Positions 46,549 through 58,122 of a DNA stretch of 64,000 nt are shown here, one piece after another; position 1 is the stretch's first letter, and each line of letters opens with the position of its first letter. Origin of the DNA: Corylus avellana (lineage: Eukaryota > Streptophyta > Magnoliopsida > Fagales > Betulaceae); assembly GCF_901000735.1 (NCBI RefSeq), contig NC_081549.1:6439416-6503415 (forward strand), in the 5' to 3' direction. The position numbers and the translations under genes were made by a program. The notes under the pieces were generated by a model. That model searched no databases. It was given only the letters and a program-made list of their open reading frames with translations, and had not been told where the DNA came from.

Positions 46549-48851
46549 TGTTAAGAATATTATGTTAAGGTTGTTTACTTGTTATTTACTTCTTTAGATA
46601 TTATTAGTCTACTAGGTTTATTTTTTCTTAGTCTATTAGGTTACTTGCTTCTCTATAAATAGAAGTCTTTGTATTCATTATCATGTAAGAAAATATCAAT
46701 ACAATGTAGTCCATTGTGTGTTTTTGCTCTCTCTATTATTTTTCCGCTCTTCTATATCTCTAAATTATTCTTACATGGTATCAGAGGCACTTTTTGTGGC
46801 TTTCAATAATTGTCTTTTATAGTGTTTTCCTTTTGTCAAATTTTAGTCTTATCGCCCTACATCAAGTGCTGCTAAAATTTCTACTACCATAGTCTCATAA
46901 TCATGCCAACCTATAGATCCGAAACTGCCATCAGCCATCCAACGCGCCACCGTGCGCCTCCGTTAGTTTCTGCCTGCGTTTTCGCTGCCCTTGCAAGAGC
47001 TACACGCTTCTACCACCGAGGACAATTTAGACGCCGCCAAGTACAGATCCAAAGAGATCTGAAGCATCTAGGCTTTTGCGCGCTCACACCCGCCACCAAA
47101 AGGTTCTGTCAATCAGTAAACGCGCCTCCACGCGCGTCCCAAGTGCAGTCCACGCGTTGGCAAGACTCGCCTAAGATTCTTTTCATTCCTTTATGCGCCG
47201 CCAAATAGCACTGATCGCCTTGGTAATAGCACCAATCGACAGATTAGGGCTAGACGAGTCTATAGCTGTCGAGCACAGCCTTATCGGATGATCCATGCGC
47301 CCCCATGCACCGTTTATCCACATGTCGCTGCAGCTCCTCCACGCATCGCCACGTCAACCTATTCAAGGAGGTTGCATGTCCACCTTACAAATCTAGCGCT
47401 GCGGGTCAGATCTCCACCAAGAACGCCGCCATCAGACACTGGACGAGTCTCCACGCGCCGGTGGAAGCTCCTGTGCATGCACCACACGCGCCTGGTCTTC
47501 AGCCTACCATGTCAGCCCTAGTCCGTGTCATTCAATGCCACGTTAGTGCCTCTGCCACATCATCAAATCTTCCACATCAACACCTTGCTAGAGTTGACTT
47601 TTATGTTGACTTTTGACTTTCTATAGTGTTGACCGTTGACTAAGACTTGACTCAAAGTTGACTAGCCAGGTGTTTCCCACTCAATTTTTCATCATGATTT
47701 CAAATTTGTGGTATATTTTAACTTTTGACATCTATATATGGCAGAAAATAAGATTCTTCTTCAAATTTAGGCATTTGTTTTATGTGGTTCATGTTGGTTC
47801 ATGCATTGTTCAATTTGATTCCACAACCATTTTTTTGGCACAGTTCAATCTGGTTCATTCTTCTTGAGGTAGGCACTCTCGGGTCAGACCAATCTTTCCT
47901 CAGGTCCATGGGTTTTCGAGCCAAACAAGCCCCTTTCAACTAGCCCACTTATGCCTTGTCAAATGCTGTCATCATCGGTCACTACAGCCTCTCCTAAGCC
48001 ATTGATCCATTACTAGTGAGAATTTTTTGGGCCAGACCTTTCAACAATCCAAGGGTTTCAAACATGATTAGCCTCTTCAACCGGCCATTTTTCTTCCTAC
48101 TTAGCTCAGCCGACCAGGCGAGGCGGTTTACCAATTAGAATTTTATTTGGGTCAGACTTTAGCTCAGCCGACAAGGCGAGACGATCCAAGGGTTTCAGGC
48201 ATGATTAGCCTCTTCAACTGGCCCTACTTATCTCAGCCGACCAGGTGAGACGGTCTACTAGTTAGAATTTTTAGGCCAGACTTTAGCTCAGTCGACCAGG
48301 CGAAACGGTCCAAAGGTTATGGGCCAAACACGCCCCTTTTAACCGGCCTTGCTTTTCTCAACCGACCAGGCGAGCTTCTTCATTACTAGTATATGGTTTT
48401 CAAGTCAAACTACAACCAAGTGAACCAAGCTCCAGCTTAAATGCATAGCTCAATTCAGGCAGAATCCACCAGTCTCTAGCAACTTTTATGGCGTCACTCT
48501 GGCAACTCTTTTGACACAAGTAGCTTTTTTGGCGAATTCATTTTTCTTTCCTTTTTCTTTTACCTAAACTTAAGTTTACACATTGAGTTTGAAAGGGGAT
48601 GTTAAGAATATTATGTTAGGGTTATTTACTTGTTATTTACTTCTTTAGGTATTATTAGTCTACTAGGTTTACTTTTCCTTAGTCTACTAGGTTTATCTTT
48701 CCTTAGTCTATTAGGTTACTTGCTTCTCTATAAATAAAGGCTTATGTATTCATTATCATGTAAGAAAATATCAATACAATGTAGTCCATTGTGTGCCTCC
48801 CACTCTCTCTATTATTCTTCCGCTCTTCTATATCTCTCAATTATTCTAACT
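46549..48851 (+). mobile_element. Nearly complete non-autonomous Copia-type LTR element
   Basis: 5' LTR 46549-46775 (TGTTAAGAATATT to CTTACA), then a primer-binding site TGGTATCAGAGG at 46776-46787 complementary to initiator tRNA-Met. The interior of about 1.8 kb has no reverse transcriptase or integrase. A polypurine tract AAAGGGGA is at 48592-48599 and the 3' LTR is 48600-48851. The target duplication GTTCG is at 46544-46548 and 48852-48856. The LTRs differ by a roughly 24-base duplication plus substitutions. The interior includes tandem CAGCCGACCAGGCGAG-type repeats at 48105-48380 and GC-rich sequence resembling the fragment at 25770-27230. It sits inside a WEX copy. Confidence 0.92.
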
Positions 48852-49200
48852 GTTCGGATGGTATCTTAGGAGGAATTTGAAAATGGAATTGGTACTTCAA
48901 TTGTCACCATTGTTGTTGAGAGAAGCAATGAGGCTGAGAGATGCAATGATAGAGGTGAGGGGAACAGAGTGAGTGTGAGGAGTGTAAAAATTCAATTAAA
49001 ATTGAAGGTACCTTTGCCCTTTGAGGGCCACGTATCTAAAAACTTTCGCGAGTCTCACGGCTTTCAAATGGATTGAACCAAGGTGGAACCAACCGAAGCA
49101 AATGCCCAGCTAGCCCACCCAAAATGAAAACAAATATTAATGCACGTCTTCGGGCAAACTTTTTCCTTTTGAGAATTTGTCTCAACAAATAAAGCCTTAC
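48852..49200 (-). pseudogene. 5' end and upstream region of the block B WEX copy
   Basis: Contains the ATG at 48910 (MVTIEVPIPFSN) up to the LTR insertion. On the other side is the upstream region that carries the 92-codon ORF in the array units, here frameshifted and shortened by small deletions. Homology fades near 49180-49200. Confidence 0.75.
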
Positions 49201-50740
49201 GTACTGTACTGACGTGGCAAGAAAAAAGACAAAAAAAAACAAAAAAACAACTTGGGACCAGGCTAGGTCGTCTGGGTCTGGCAGATAGCAAGGTTGAAGG
49301 AGGAGCAGTAGCCAGTGGGCCTTGGAGGAAAATCTGCAGGGGATGAACAAGGACCCAGATATCTTTCCTCGCATGATACTCTAGAAAGAGCACACGAGGC
49401 GGTTCGCCAGAGACTGGAGACACTGATGCCCAGGTGGGTAAGCCAAAGGCCGGTGATGGGTCGGTCAGATTGTGCAAGAGCCCTTCTTTGGTTACTCCGC
49501 CATTAAGAAAATTATTTATCTAAAATTTTAATTTGTTCTTTTAAATTAACTGTTGATGATGAATATGTATATATTTTTAGTATATTTTATGGCATGAAAT
49601 ATATAATTGTAGTTAATAGAGATTATGAAGAACAACAATTTTATTGAGAGCTAATTGAATTCTAAACAAGCTCGTGTTAAGTTAGATTTAACAATTTTTA
49701 TCCATAAATCTTTGTTTAGAAAATAATTTTTTTTTTTTACTGTCATACCAATGATAGAGATTAATATTGACAAAAACAACATTGTCAATCATTTAGAGAT
49801 GTTCCCCTTCCCTTGTGTAGATATGTTAAAAAAAAAGGACAATTTAGAAAAAAAATTGGTGTCATTTTAATCCTTCAAAGAACATGCACGTTGGCTTGTT
49901 GGAATATAACATTTAAAAATATGCTGCTTATTACTTAAATTACAAGTTATGATTTTTATGTTTTAAAACGATAATTAACTTTTGTTGATTATTTTTTAAA
50001 TATACTCACAATAGTAATATTTTTTTAAATATTTGTAATAATTTTTAATCGTGTCCCCTGTGAACCCAAATTCTAGCTTAGTGGCGGAGTTAGTTTACAC
50101 TAAGTTCGTTAGATCCATAAGGATTCTCACACAGCCGGGTTGGTGTTTGTTCTCCTCGACAGATTTGGATCATCCACTTGTGGCTCTCATGAGTTGGATG
50201 GGACTGGAGGCAGTAGTAGTGTCATTAGGAGTGGGCAAAACCTGCCCAAACCGACCCGCCCTGCGAAGACCAGATTTTAGTGTTAATTTTGCGGATCCGA
50301 GTGGAGTTTTGGACTATTCGTGCAGGGTGGGGTGGGTTGCGGTTATAATTTATTTATTTTTTATCTTGCCTAGGTAGCATTAAAAATAACTCATATTAAA
50401 AATAACTGGATACATTATATGAGCAATTAGGTGGTGACTACAGACTAGTTTGGTGGGAGGATAAAAATAACGCATATTATCTAAATATGGTTAATATATA
50501 TAAACCATTTAACTAATGAGACCTGTTTTTTTTTTTTACTTTTTTTTTCAAGTCCTAGTACATTTGATTATCAAATCTAACATTAAATTTGGAAAAAGAA
50601 AACATAGATGAAGTTGGACCAGAGATGCTTAGATAGATAGGTGAATAGGCTTACCATTAGAGCATAAGCACCCACTAATCCTGATTTTCTGAGGAGAGAA
50701 ACAATAGCATTAATTAGCGTGTCTCCATGAACCTTTGTGG
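49201..50740. other. Right flank of block B WEX copy, no gene seen
   Basis: 49505-49915 matches 36540-36910. 50225-50345 has hAT-like CCGACCCGCC words (AGGAGTGGGCAAAACC) and is probably a remnant. The frames at 49315-49506 and 50051-50377 have no recognisable domain. Confidence 0.5.
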
Positions 50741-50988
50741 GTCTCCATGTAAAAATCATTGTTTGCATCTCTACACAAATATATAGAGAGAGTATAGACA
50801 AGGTCTCCATGTAAAAATCATTGTTTGCATCTCTACACAAATATATAGAGAGAGTATAGACAAGGTCTCCATGTAAAAATCATTGTTTGCATCTCTACAC
50901 AAATATATAGAGAGAGTATAGACAAGGTCTCCATGTAAAAATCATTGTTTGCATCTCTACACAAATATATATAGAGAGCATAGACGGA
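50741..50988. repeat. 62-bp minisatellite, four copies
   Basis: GTCTCCATGTAAAAATCATT starts at 50741, 50803, 50865 and 50927, giving a period of 62. The first three units look identical and the last varies slightly near its end. An extra partial GTCTCCATG precedes at 50721. Confidence 0.93.
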
Positions 50989-51728
50989 TATAAAAGTGAA
51001 CATTCTTAGTGGGTCATTGCAAGTGTCGTTTGTTGATTACCCCATGTTAAATTACAACTTATCTAAAAATTTAAGCTAATAAGAAAAGAGAAATAATAGT
51101 GCCACAATTTAAAGGCACAACTTTGTCCCAACAAACATTTTATTTTTGTAAAAAAATATAAAAAATAAATTCTGATGTAATAAGATGGTCATTTTCTTAT
51201 ATTCCAACTCATAATAGTACATCCAACCCATCTTTTTAAAAAATAAATAAATAAATTAACGATTACATCTATAAAATTCAAGGAATGGGAGATTACACAA
51301 AATATGAAAAATCATTTGTCAAATTTTAATTCCGCCGTGCCTTACAAGCCATGACTTTGATGAACACAGTCTCCTTATGTCGGACCATATTGAATAATGT
51401 AGGTTTTCTTTTTGTTTATTTAGTTAATTTTGTTAAAACAACTATATTTTAACAAAATAAATGCAATAAACCTATTGCCGAACGGGACGGTAATAGGCTT
51501 GTGTTTGTTTATTTTTTAATTTATTTTTTACTACAAAATTATGAAAGATGTGTTTAGATATTTATGTAAATTAATCGATTAATATCTTAAATCAGTCAAT
51601 TATTAAATTAAATTAAAATGTGGTAAAAAATAATAATCTTAGGTATTTAAGTAATATTTTCATCTGGAATGTTTGATTTGAATCCGTTAGATTAGATGCT
51701 AATATTAATATATATAAAGATTTTGTAG
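50989..51728. other. AT-rich flank homologous to 37.0-40.4 kb
   Basis: 51185-51395 matches 37060-37260 and 51425-51728 matches 40120-40430. The 2.85 kb between these in the left block is absent here. No gene seen. Confidence 0.6.
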
Positions 51729-52259
51729 GGACTAGATCCTTTGGCCATAGCGGCCGCATTTTCGCCACTTAGGAGAAAAGCGAATTTCAGGCGTTGATTG
51801 TTTTGTGCTGAAATTGTTAGCTGATCAATTGGACCTGGCTGAACGTGGCGACAACACTGCAGAGATGATAAAGCATGTTATATTTGGCTACTTCAGCCAA
51901 GGAAGTGGGCTCCTCGTGTTTTAGAGGACTCTTACTTAACCAGGTCCAGGATTGAGGATTCAATCCCCTGGACGCACCCCATGTACTGGGAGACCACAAT
52001 GTCAACAAGAATTGAGGACTATCGGACGGTGGAGGGCGTGATGATCGCTCATGCTGGCCAATCAAGTGTGATCATCTTACGGTTCGGTGACAACTTGAAG
52101 GCGGGCCCCGCGATCACACGGATGGACGAGAAATGGGCCATCGATGACCTCTCATTCAACGTCCCTAGCCTATCCATCGTTTGCTTCATTCCTCCTAACG
52201 AAGTACAAACGGAGTATCCAGTGGGGGATCTTGCTTGGAGATCACCGTTAGATGAATGA
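51729..52259 (+). pseudogene. DUF620-family pseudogene, fragment 2
   Basis: Homologous to 40431-40944. It begins GLDPLAIAAAFSPL and, after frameshifts around 51785 and 51930, is open from MYWETTMSTRIEDYRTVEGV to LAWRSPLDE (51981-52259). It retains the PAITRM segment deleted in fragment 1, and LSIVCFIPPNEVQTEYP. There is no N-terminal half, so it is non-functional. Confidence 0.75.
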
Positions 52260-53406
52260 TCATGATTTTGATTGGGCGGTGCTAATTGCTTCATGAAGAG
52301 TGCTTTATATCGTTGACTTTGACCACAATAGGTGACCCTTAAGTTTTGTGTACATATCATATATCATGTGGATACAATTTTTCCTCGAGGAATTCATTGT
52401 TTATCAAATAATGTTTTGTTTTTGTATACAAAAAATACATGTGACTTGTCCAATTAAAAGTGTTTGTCATATATATATTTTCTGCACTATTTGGTAAGAA
52501 AAAGAAAAGGGGAAGCTTTTTTTATTTTTATTTTTAATGGTATCAATATCATTTTTTAGGCTCAAAAGGTATTTATGGACCTCTCCAATAACAATGAAAA
52601 ATGGCCTCTAAGTCCTCCAAAAATCATGACTTATGAGGTTTATATAGATGGGCGAAAAGTAAAGTTTTTAGGCTAAGTCGGTTAGGTTTGAAACAATTTG
52701 TTGCAATCTCGGTCGAATAAGCCATCGATAGAACTTCTCAAGTTTTAGTATTGAGACTTGATGCACTGGTTCGATCAACTAAACTTCAATCAAAGTCTTT
52801 CAAACTTCAATTCTTTAGTTTGTTGACAATCTGTTGTGACCTAATAAATATTAGAATTGGAAAATGGTTGTAAAATACAAAGTTGTAACCAGTTAAATCA
52901 TCTTTCCAATCTTATTAAGCTTGCCTTCAGACAACATTTATAACTTTATTATTATTTTCTTTTTTCTTTTTTTTTTCTACCAAACTTATCATTTACTCAA
53001 ACATAAACATTACGACCTAAAATTCATGTTTTTTGACACATGAATTTGCGAACACAAAAATAAACCTAACATATTGCAAAGAGAAAGAAAATCAATGATT
53101 GTATGATGCATAACAAGACAATTCAACAATCAAAAAGACCCACGCAAATTTTTTTTTTTTTAATAAAAAAAAAACAAGTAAGGTGAATTTGGATCCCCGC
53201 CAATTCATTTAAGGAATTCAGTTCATTTGAACGGGAAGGAATTTAATTGGTTTTATTTAAAGGGTAAAATTATTCAAAAAATTTATGTAAAATAACAATG
53301 TTGCCCTTATAAGAATCCTCACGTTCACAACTAACTATTAAAACAAATGCCTAATCACATCGTAGTTGATGCCCCTGCCCTTTAGAGCCTAGAGGCATTT
53401 GGGAAA
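52260..53406. other. Intergenic; upstream side of the ATXR4-like fragment
   Basis: 52290-52470 matches sequence after the other DUF620 fragment. The rest is AT-rich, with poly-T/A runs at 53148-53175, and no gene. The last 150 bases could be the original ATXR4 promoter; no TATA box was assigned. Confidence 0.5.
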
Positions 53407-56400
53407 ATGTCGGCCTTGGCCTTGGGCCGTACTAGCCATTGGGTTTCGCGGTTCAAAACATTGTATTCCCAAACGAAGCTTTTTCTCGCATCTTCCTCCT
53501 TCTCAACCACCAGCATAGCCGATAAGGATGAGGATACGGTTCGACCAGCGACGCCTCCGATCCGGGTCTCGCTCACCGAGTCGGCCGGTCGAGGCGTGTT
53601 CGCCACACGGAGAATCGCAGCCGGAGATCTCATCCACACCGCGAAGCCGCTCGTTGCGCACCCTTCGCTTTCCACCATCCACAGAGTCTGCTACTTTTGC
53701 CTCCGGAAGTTGCAAACCACTTCTCGAACTCAAGTTGTGCAGTACTGTAACAAAGAGTGCGAAGAGCAATCTAAGGTTTATATGTTTGAATAAATACCCA
53801 CAACATGTTTGATGTTTTTATTATTCGAAGTGAATATCTGTGGACTGTGGTTATATAATGCAGTGTTATTTTAACTGTGAGTGATGCCTTGTTGAAGCAT
53901 GTAAATGGGTAACAGGACTAGGACTTCTAGCAAGCATTTCTTTAATCAAATATATGCTTGTGTGAGCTAATAACTTAAGCGCTTCAATGGACTCTGCTAA
54001 ACTAGAGAATGTGTTTCAGTGATTTAACACACTATTTGAACTCATTTCTTTAGACTAATTAATGTGTTTGCGGCAACATAGTTCCAAATGCATCTCTATG
54101 TGAATGTCATTTTCTAATGCCAAATAAGGATATTTCGTGGGCAGTTTGTAAATTCATAAGATTGTCCTTTGGATTTCATAAATTATTAAGTCATTCACCA
54201 CCATCATATGATGTGAAACATGATAATTTCTTAAGTTATTAAGTTATTCACTACCATCATATGATGTGAAACATGATATTGATTGATGCTACAGTGAATG
54301 CTGCTTTGCAGGGAACGCAAAATTGAGCCGAAGGTTATCAATTTAATATATAGATATATAGGTTTTAAATATTTGTGTGTGCACCGCATGCATGTCTATT
54401 CTATTGGCTCTATCTAATAATTTTTCAAGTGTCCATGTGAATTTTGCGATTGTCACAATATGTGTCTGATAATGATCTTAGTCTTAAAAAGCTTTGAGAA
54501 CCATATAATGGTGAAGGGGCTTATGATTTCTTCTGTTTGAGATGTACTATATACTCACCATAGTTATGCATTTCTCTCTGGTTAATAAAGAGTTGCAGAA
54601 TGTTAATGAAGAGGATTGGAATCTGTGGAAGTTTACGGTTTAGAAGTTAAGCATGAGTAGGAGAACCTTGACTAGCACTCTATGAGCACACTTTAATTTA
54701 CACGCAAGAGCAAAGGATAATTCTAAGTAGAAAAGTCTTTGAGATTTAGAAGGCGCGCATAAATTGTACATATTGTAGAGAACTTGCTTCTTATCTAGGT
54801 GTCATGTCTTTGTAATATGTTATTATCAAAATTATTTTTTAGTATTTGCATGCATGAATGTAATGTTTCCAGAATACAAGTTTGTTATAACCTGAAAAGC
54901 TCTCAAATGTAACCAGTTGGTTTGAGCTGTGCGTCATTTTTTTTTTTTTTATAAGTACTGTGGGTCGTTTTTTACTCCAAATAAAGATTAACATGGATTT
55001 AAGGTGTTTTACGATGTTGAGAGGAGAGCGAATTGGTCAGCCTATGATGATTATTGCTGGTATGGGAACTTCTCAAAAACTCTTCTGCTTGATCTCTTGA
55101 TATTTTATACCATGGGTTATGTTTTATTTTGCATCGGAAGTTGTAAGTACATCTTAAATAGACAAACATAATGCAAATAATAATCTTTAAGGATGCACCT
55201 GTAGTCTTGCTTTCATTTTCAGGATTTCAAGGTTAGGTATAAGCTGAAAGAATGAAAAATATTTTCCTCCCTGCTGAAGCTTTGGCTCCTTCACCTTTTT
55301 CCTCTAGGCATACTTGTTAGTTGTTACCGTCATATGATGGAGAATATTATACACTCATAAGATTGCAATATCATTTGTTTAAGTGAATGCACTATACACA
55401 TTACTGTTACACATAATATGTGCACATTTACAGTTTCTGCAACTGTCAAAATCAACTTATAAAAAAGTTAGTTTTAGAATTAAAAAGAACCATACTAAAC
55501 ACTCATTTGAGATCAGAAGAAAGCCGTTAAAGGCTCCTCTTTGCTTCTTTTTGTTTTTGGCTATTTATATCAACTGCCCCCATTACAAGGATCAATAACA
55601 ATGATAACAACACCGAAAAACCTAGCCAATATTTTTCTACATGGTGCTGGAAGCATATATTTTTTAATATTTCATGTATGAGAAGGACGCTTAACACATG
55701 AATTTATTAATTTACGCTTACTATTGCGTTTCTCCAGACTCCAAAAAGTAATTGTTTTGTTTCATTTTTCAAAAATTACTTTTTGTTGGTTTTAATCGAT
55801 TTGTCAACATAGCCATCAGTGTTTTGTAGTACTTTCAATTATCTAGATTTCTTACTGAATATTATCTCTTTATATAGGATACAAGGTTTCAAGCACCCAC
55901 TTCTGGTCAAACGGTTAGCTTGTATGGTCATATCAGGTGTTGCAGCTGCTGTCAATATTGACATACTTCAACCTGCTAATCTATCTCACTCCAATGATTT
56001 CAAAGGTGAGAAAATTAATTTTTTGTGTTATTCGTGCTAGTCAATGTTGGGAGTATAATGAAATTTAGGGAAGAAGGATTCTTCTGATGTCTTGTTTGTA
56101 TGCCTTTCTTTTGAGAAAACTAGAAGACTCTGAAAAACTTCATTTTTTTCCTTCCTGTTTGGGCGAGAGTGGAGAATTTTGATTCAAAAAATGGCCTGGG
56201 GTAAGAATCCCCCAAGCAGATTTTAATCTTCTTACCTTTTCCTATTACTTATTTTCCCCCAAAATTTAATTCTTAATAATTCATGGAAGTTCCTTGATTG
56301 GAAAACAATCCCAAGACATGTATGTCAGCTCCATTTAGTAGTTTTCATTGAAGATTTTTTTATTTGGTTTTTGATACTGCTGCCAGGTCATTCATACATG

Positions 56401-56605
56401 GTTGCTAGCGCACTTGAAAAAGTGTGTTATTTAAAAGAAAAAAATGGAGAGTTCATTGACAAATGCTACAATAAATCTACTGGTTTTGGCATTTCCTCTT
56501 CTTGTAAGGATCATTCGATATAGTCATTTTCCAGATGGAAGAGGGGTTTGGCTTACTAAAGAGTGACTTCATAAAGGAAAATACCACAAATGAACAGATA
56601 GCTTG
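53407..56605 (+). pseudogene. ATXR4: ATXR4/SDG38-like SET-MYND gene, first four exons, truncated
   Basis: Exons: 53407-53775 (123 codons from ATG), 55004-55059, 55878-56005 and 56535 to about 56605. Exon 1 has a Ser-rich, possibly organelle-targeting start, then LTESAGRGVFATRRIAAGDL, the N-terminal SET region, and Cys pairs CYFCLRK...YCNKECEEQS of the MYND-like zinc finger. Exon 2 gives FYDVERRANWSAYDDYC. Exon 3 gives GFKHPLLVKRLACMVISG. Exon 3 carries a one-base shift: MISK, which should lead into exon 4 MEEGFGLL, is out of frame. Exon 4 breaks into retroelement sequence. The catalytic SET core (NHDCDPN-type) is absent. Arabidopsis ATXR4 is about 325 residues. Non-functional unless exon 1 alone is used. 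Confidence 0.82.
54184..54285. repeat. Short tandem duplication in ATXR4 intron 1
   Basis: ACCATCATATGATGTGAAAC occurs twice about 54 bases apart with matching flanks (TTATTAAGT(C/T)ATTCAC). Confidence 0.7.
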
Positions 56606-56614
56606 TATCGTTTG

Positions 56615-56975
56615 CATGGCAGAAAACTCAAAAAGAACTCTTCCAAGATTTACAGCATGAAGTAAACCCAATTAAACAAGAAATTAGAGAATTAAAAAAT
56701 AAAAACAGAATGTTAGAACAAGAATTAACAATCATAAAAATTGATCAAAGCCTTCTTAAAAAACAAAGTGAACCTGAACTATCTTCTGAAGAAGATACAA
56801 TGTCTATCAAATCTTTGAATGACAAGCACCACCCGAGTATTCCGGTTGAGGATGACAATAAATTTTTAGGATTAATAGATAGAATAATATAGTCACAATC
56901 ATAGTCAACAAGAATATGAATTTGAAGTTAATTGCACTTATAGACTCTGGTGTAGTTTCATATATATATATACTT
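56615..56975 (+). pseudogene. Retroelement/caulimovirid-like polyprotein fragment inserted in ATXR4 exon 4
   Basis: A Lys/Glu-rich coiled coil (IKQEIRELKNKN), a SSEEDT stretch and, after a frame change near 56890, an aspartic-protease-like LIALIDSG motif. It matches the minus-strand fragment at 11878-12130. It starts within ten bases of the last recognisable ATXR4 codon. Only this internal piece is present, without LTRs or reverse transcriptase. Family unsettled and non-functional. Confidence 0.65.
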
Positions 56976-57031
56976 GTGTGATATTTTATTTCCATTTTTT
57001 GATGTCATTAAAACTTTGATACTGATATAAG

Positions 57032-57349
57032 GGGGTTGGCACCCTTTGATGCTTCTTCAGAGGACAATATGAGAAGGCTTGCTGAACATTCTGGTGCCCT
57101 CGGGCATATATATCCATTAGTATTGTTGTGCAATGACATAATGCCCCCTCCACCCCAGGTATGCCTTGTTTTCACTTTGCGTCTTCTCTTTTTAACTGTT
57201 TTCCTCTCTTGTGACAATATTAATTTTTTCCGGGTAGAAAAAGAAATTGGAGAGGAAAGAGTCATCTCCTTTCATGGGGCTGGATTATCAGTGTCACCAG
57301 GCATCAGCTTCTCTGAAATTGCTGCTGCCTGTGGAAACCCTGAAAAGGT
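57032..57349 (+). pseudogene. Two exons of an unrecognised plant gene
   Basis: Exon A (about 57032-57158) encodes [19 protein letters not shown], then a hydrophobic [18 protein letters not shown], followed by a GT donor. Exon B (57240-57349) follows a GGGTAG acceptor. In the frame that continues from exon A it reads [20 protein letters not shown] and on to VETLK. Another frame is also open ([20 protein letters not shown]). I do not recognise the protein. It sits between the ATXR4 fragment and the helicase fragment on the same strand, and no start or stop belonging to it was found. Confidence 0.45.
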
Positions 57350-58122
57350 TGGTTCCATTTAGTATATATAGTGGTCTTTCACTTGGATGTTTTAATATTT
57401 AGTTCCTGAAATTTTGTATACTGTATCTTGGGTAGTGGAGAGCTAGTTTGCATAAAAAAAAAATTTACCTGGCTATATACAAATAAAAAAATTACCAGGC
57501 TATTAGGATAATGTTATTTGTATCAAGTCCTTTGCACAAAGCTTCATTTCCGTCCTTGCTTTTATGTCTATACTGGTAAATAGAACACATTACCCATGGT
57601 TGGAAACGAGGGTTCAAGATAGAATTTTGTTTACAAGACTATCCAAATAGCATTGTTCTAGGTATTAATATTAAAACATATTGACTGCACCAGTGCATAA
57701 TCGACTCTAATTGGTAACAACTTTTCATTACATCCTATGTTATAGATTCTGACATGTTACGCATTTTTTCCATTGCAATGAGATGGTCTGAGCCAGGTTT
57801 TAAATTTATGTAAAAAAATCTTATGATGAGTTATTGCCCCTTTTAACTGCTGTAACAAGTAAAGAAGATGGATAACAAAAGAGATTAATCTTATTAGGAT
57901 TTCAAACCGCATGAATGGATAAAGCTATTTTTCAAGCAGGCTTTGTTTTATGAACTACACATAGTTGTTAAAGTAGCTTTTGACACAGCATGCATAAGTT
58001 ATTTGGTTTGTTAATAATCTTAGAGAAGTTATAAATGTTCCAGTAGTCATGTTCTTTTCAGTTGTAGATCATCATCTTTGTAACTGCTTTCTTGTGCTGG
58101 TTGTTTGGTGTGTATTGAACAG

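Noticed and set aside
43743..46624. Recent true tandem duplication of DUF620-WEX
   Set aside because: Apparent complete identity and exact abutment to a 100-N gap make an assembly overlap far more likely. It is reported as a finding instead.
46903..47616. GC-rich frames of about 100 codons inside the LTR element as gag-like proteins
   Set aside because: No zinc-knuckle, protease or other retroelement motif. The frames overlap one another and match only the non-coding interior of the related fragment at 26 kb.
50225..50377. Complete hAT element or gene at 50.05-50.38 kb
   Set aside because: Only a short CCGACCCGCC-containing remnant is visible. No right end was found, and the 108-codon frame has no domain.
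50741..50988. CRISPR-like direct repeats
   Set aside because: Units are contiguous with no unique spacers, in a plant nuclear context; this is a minisatellite.
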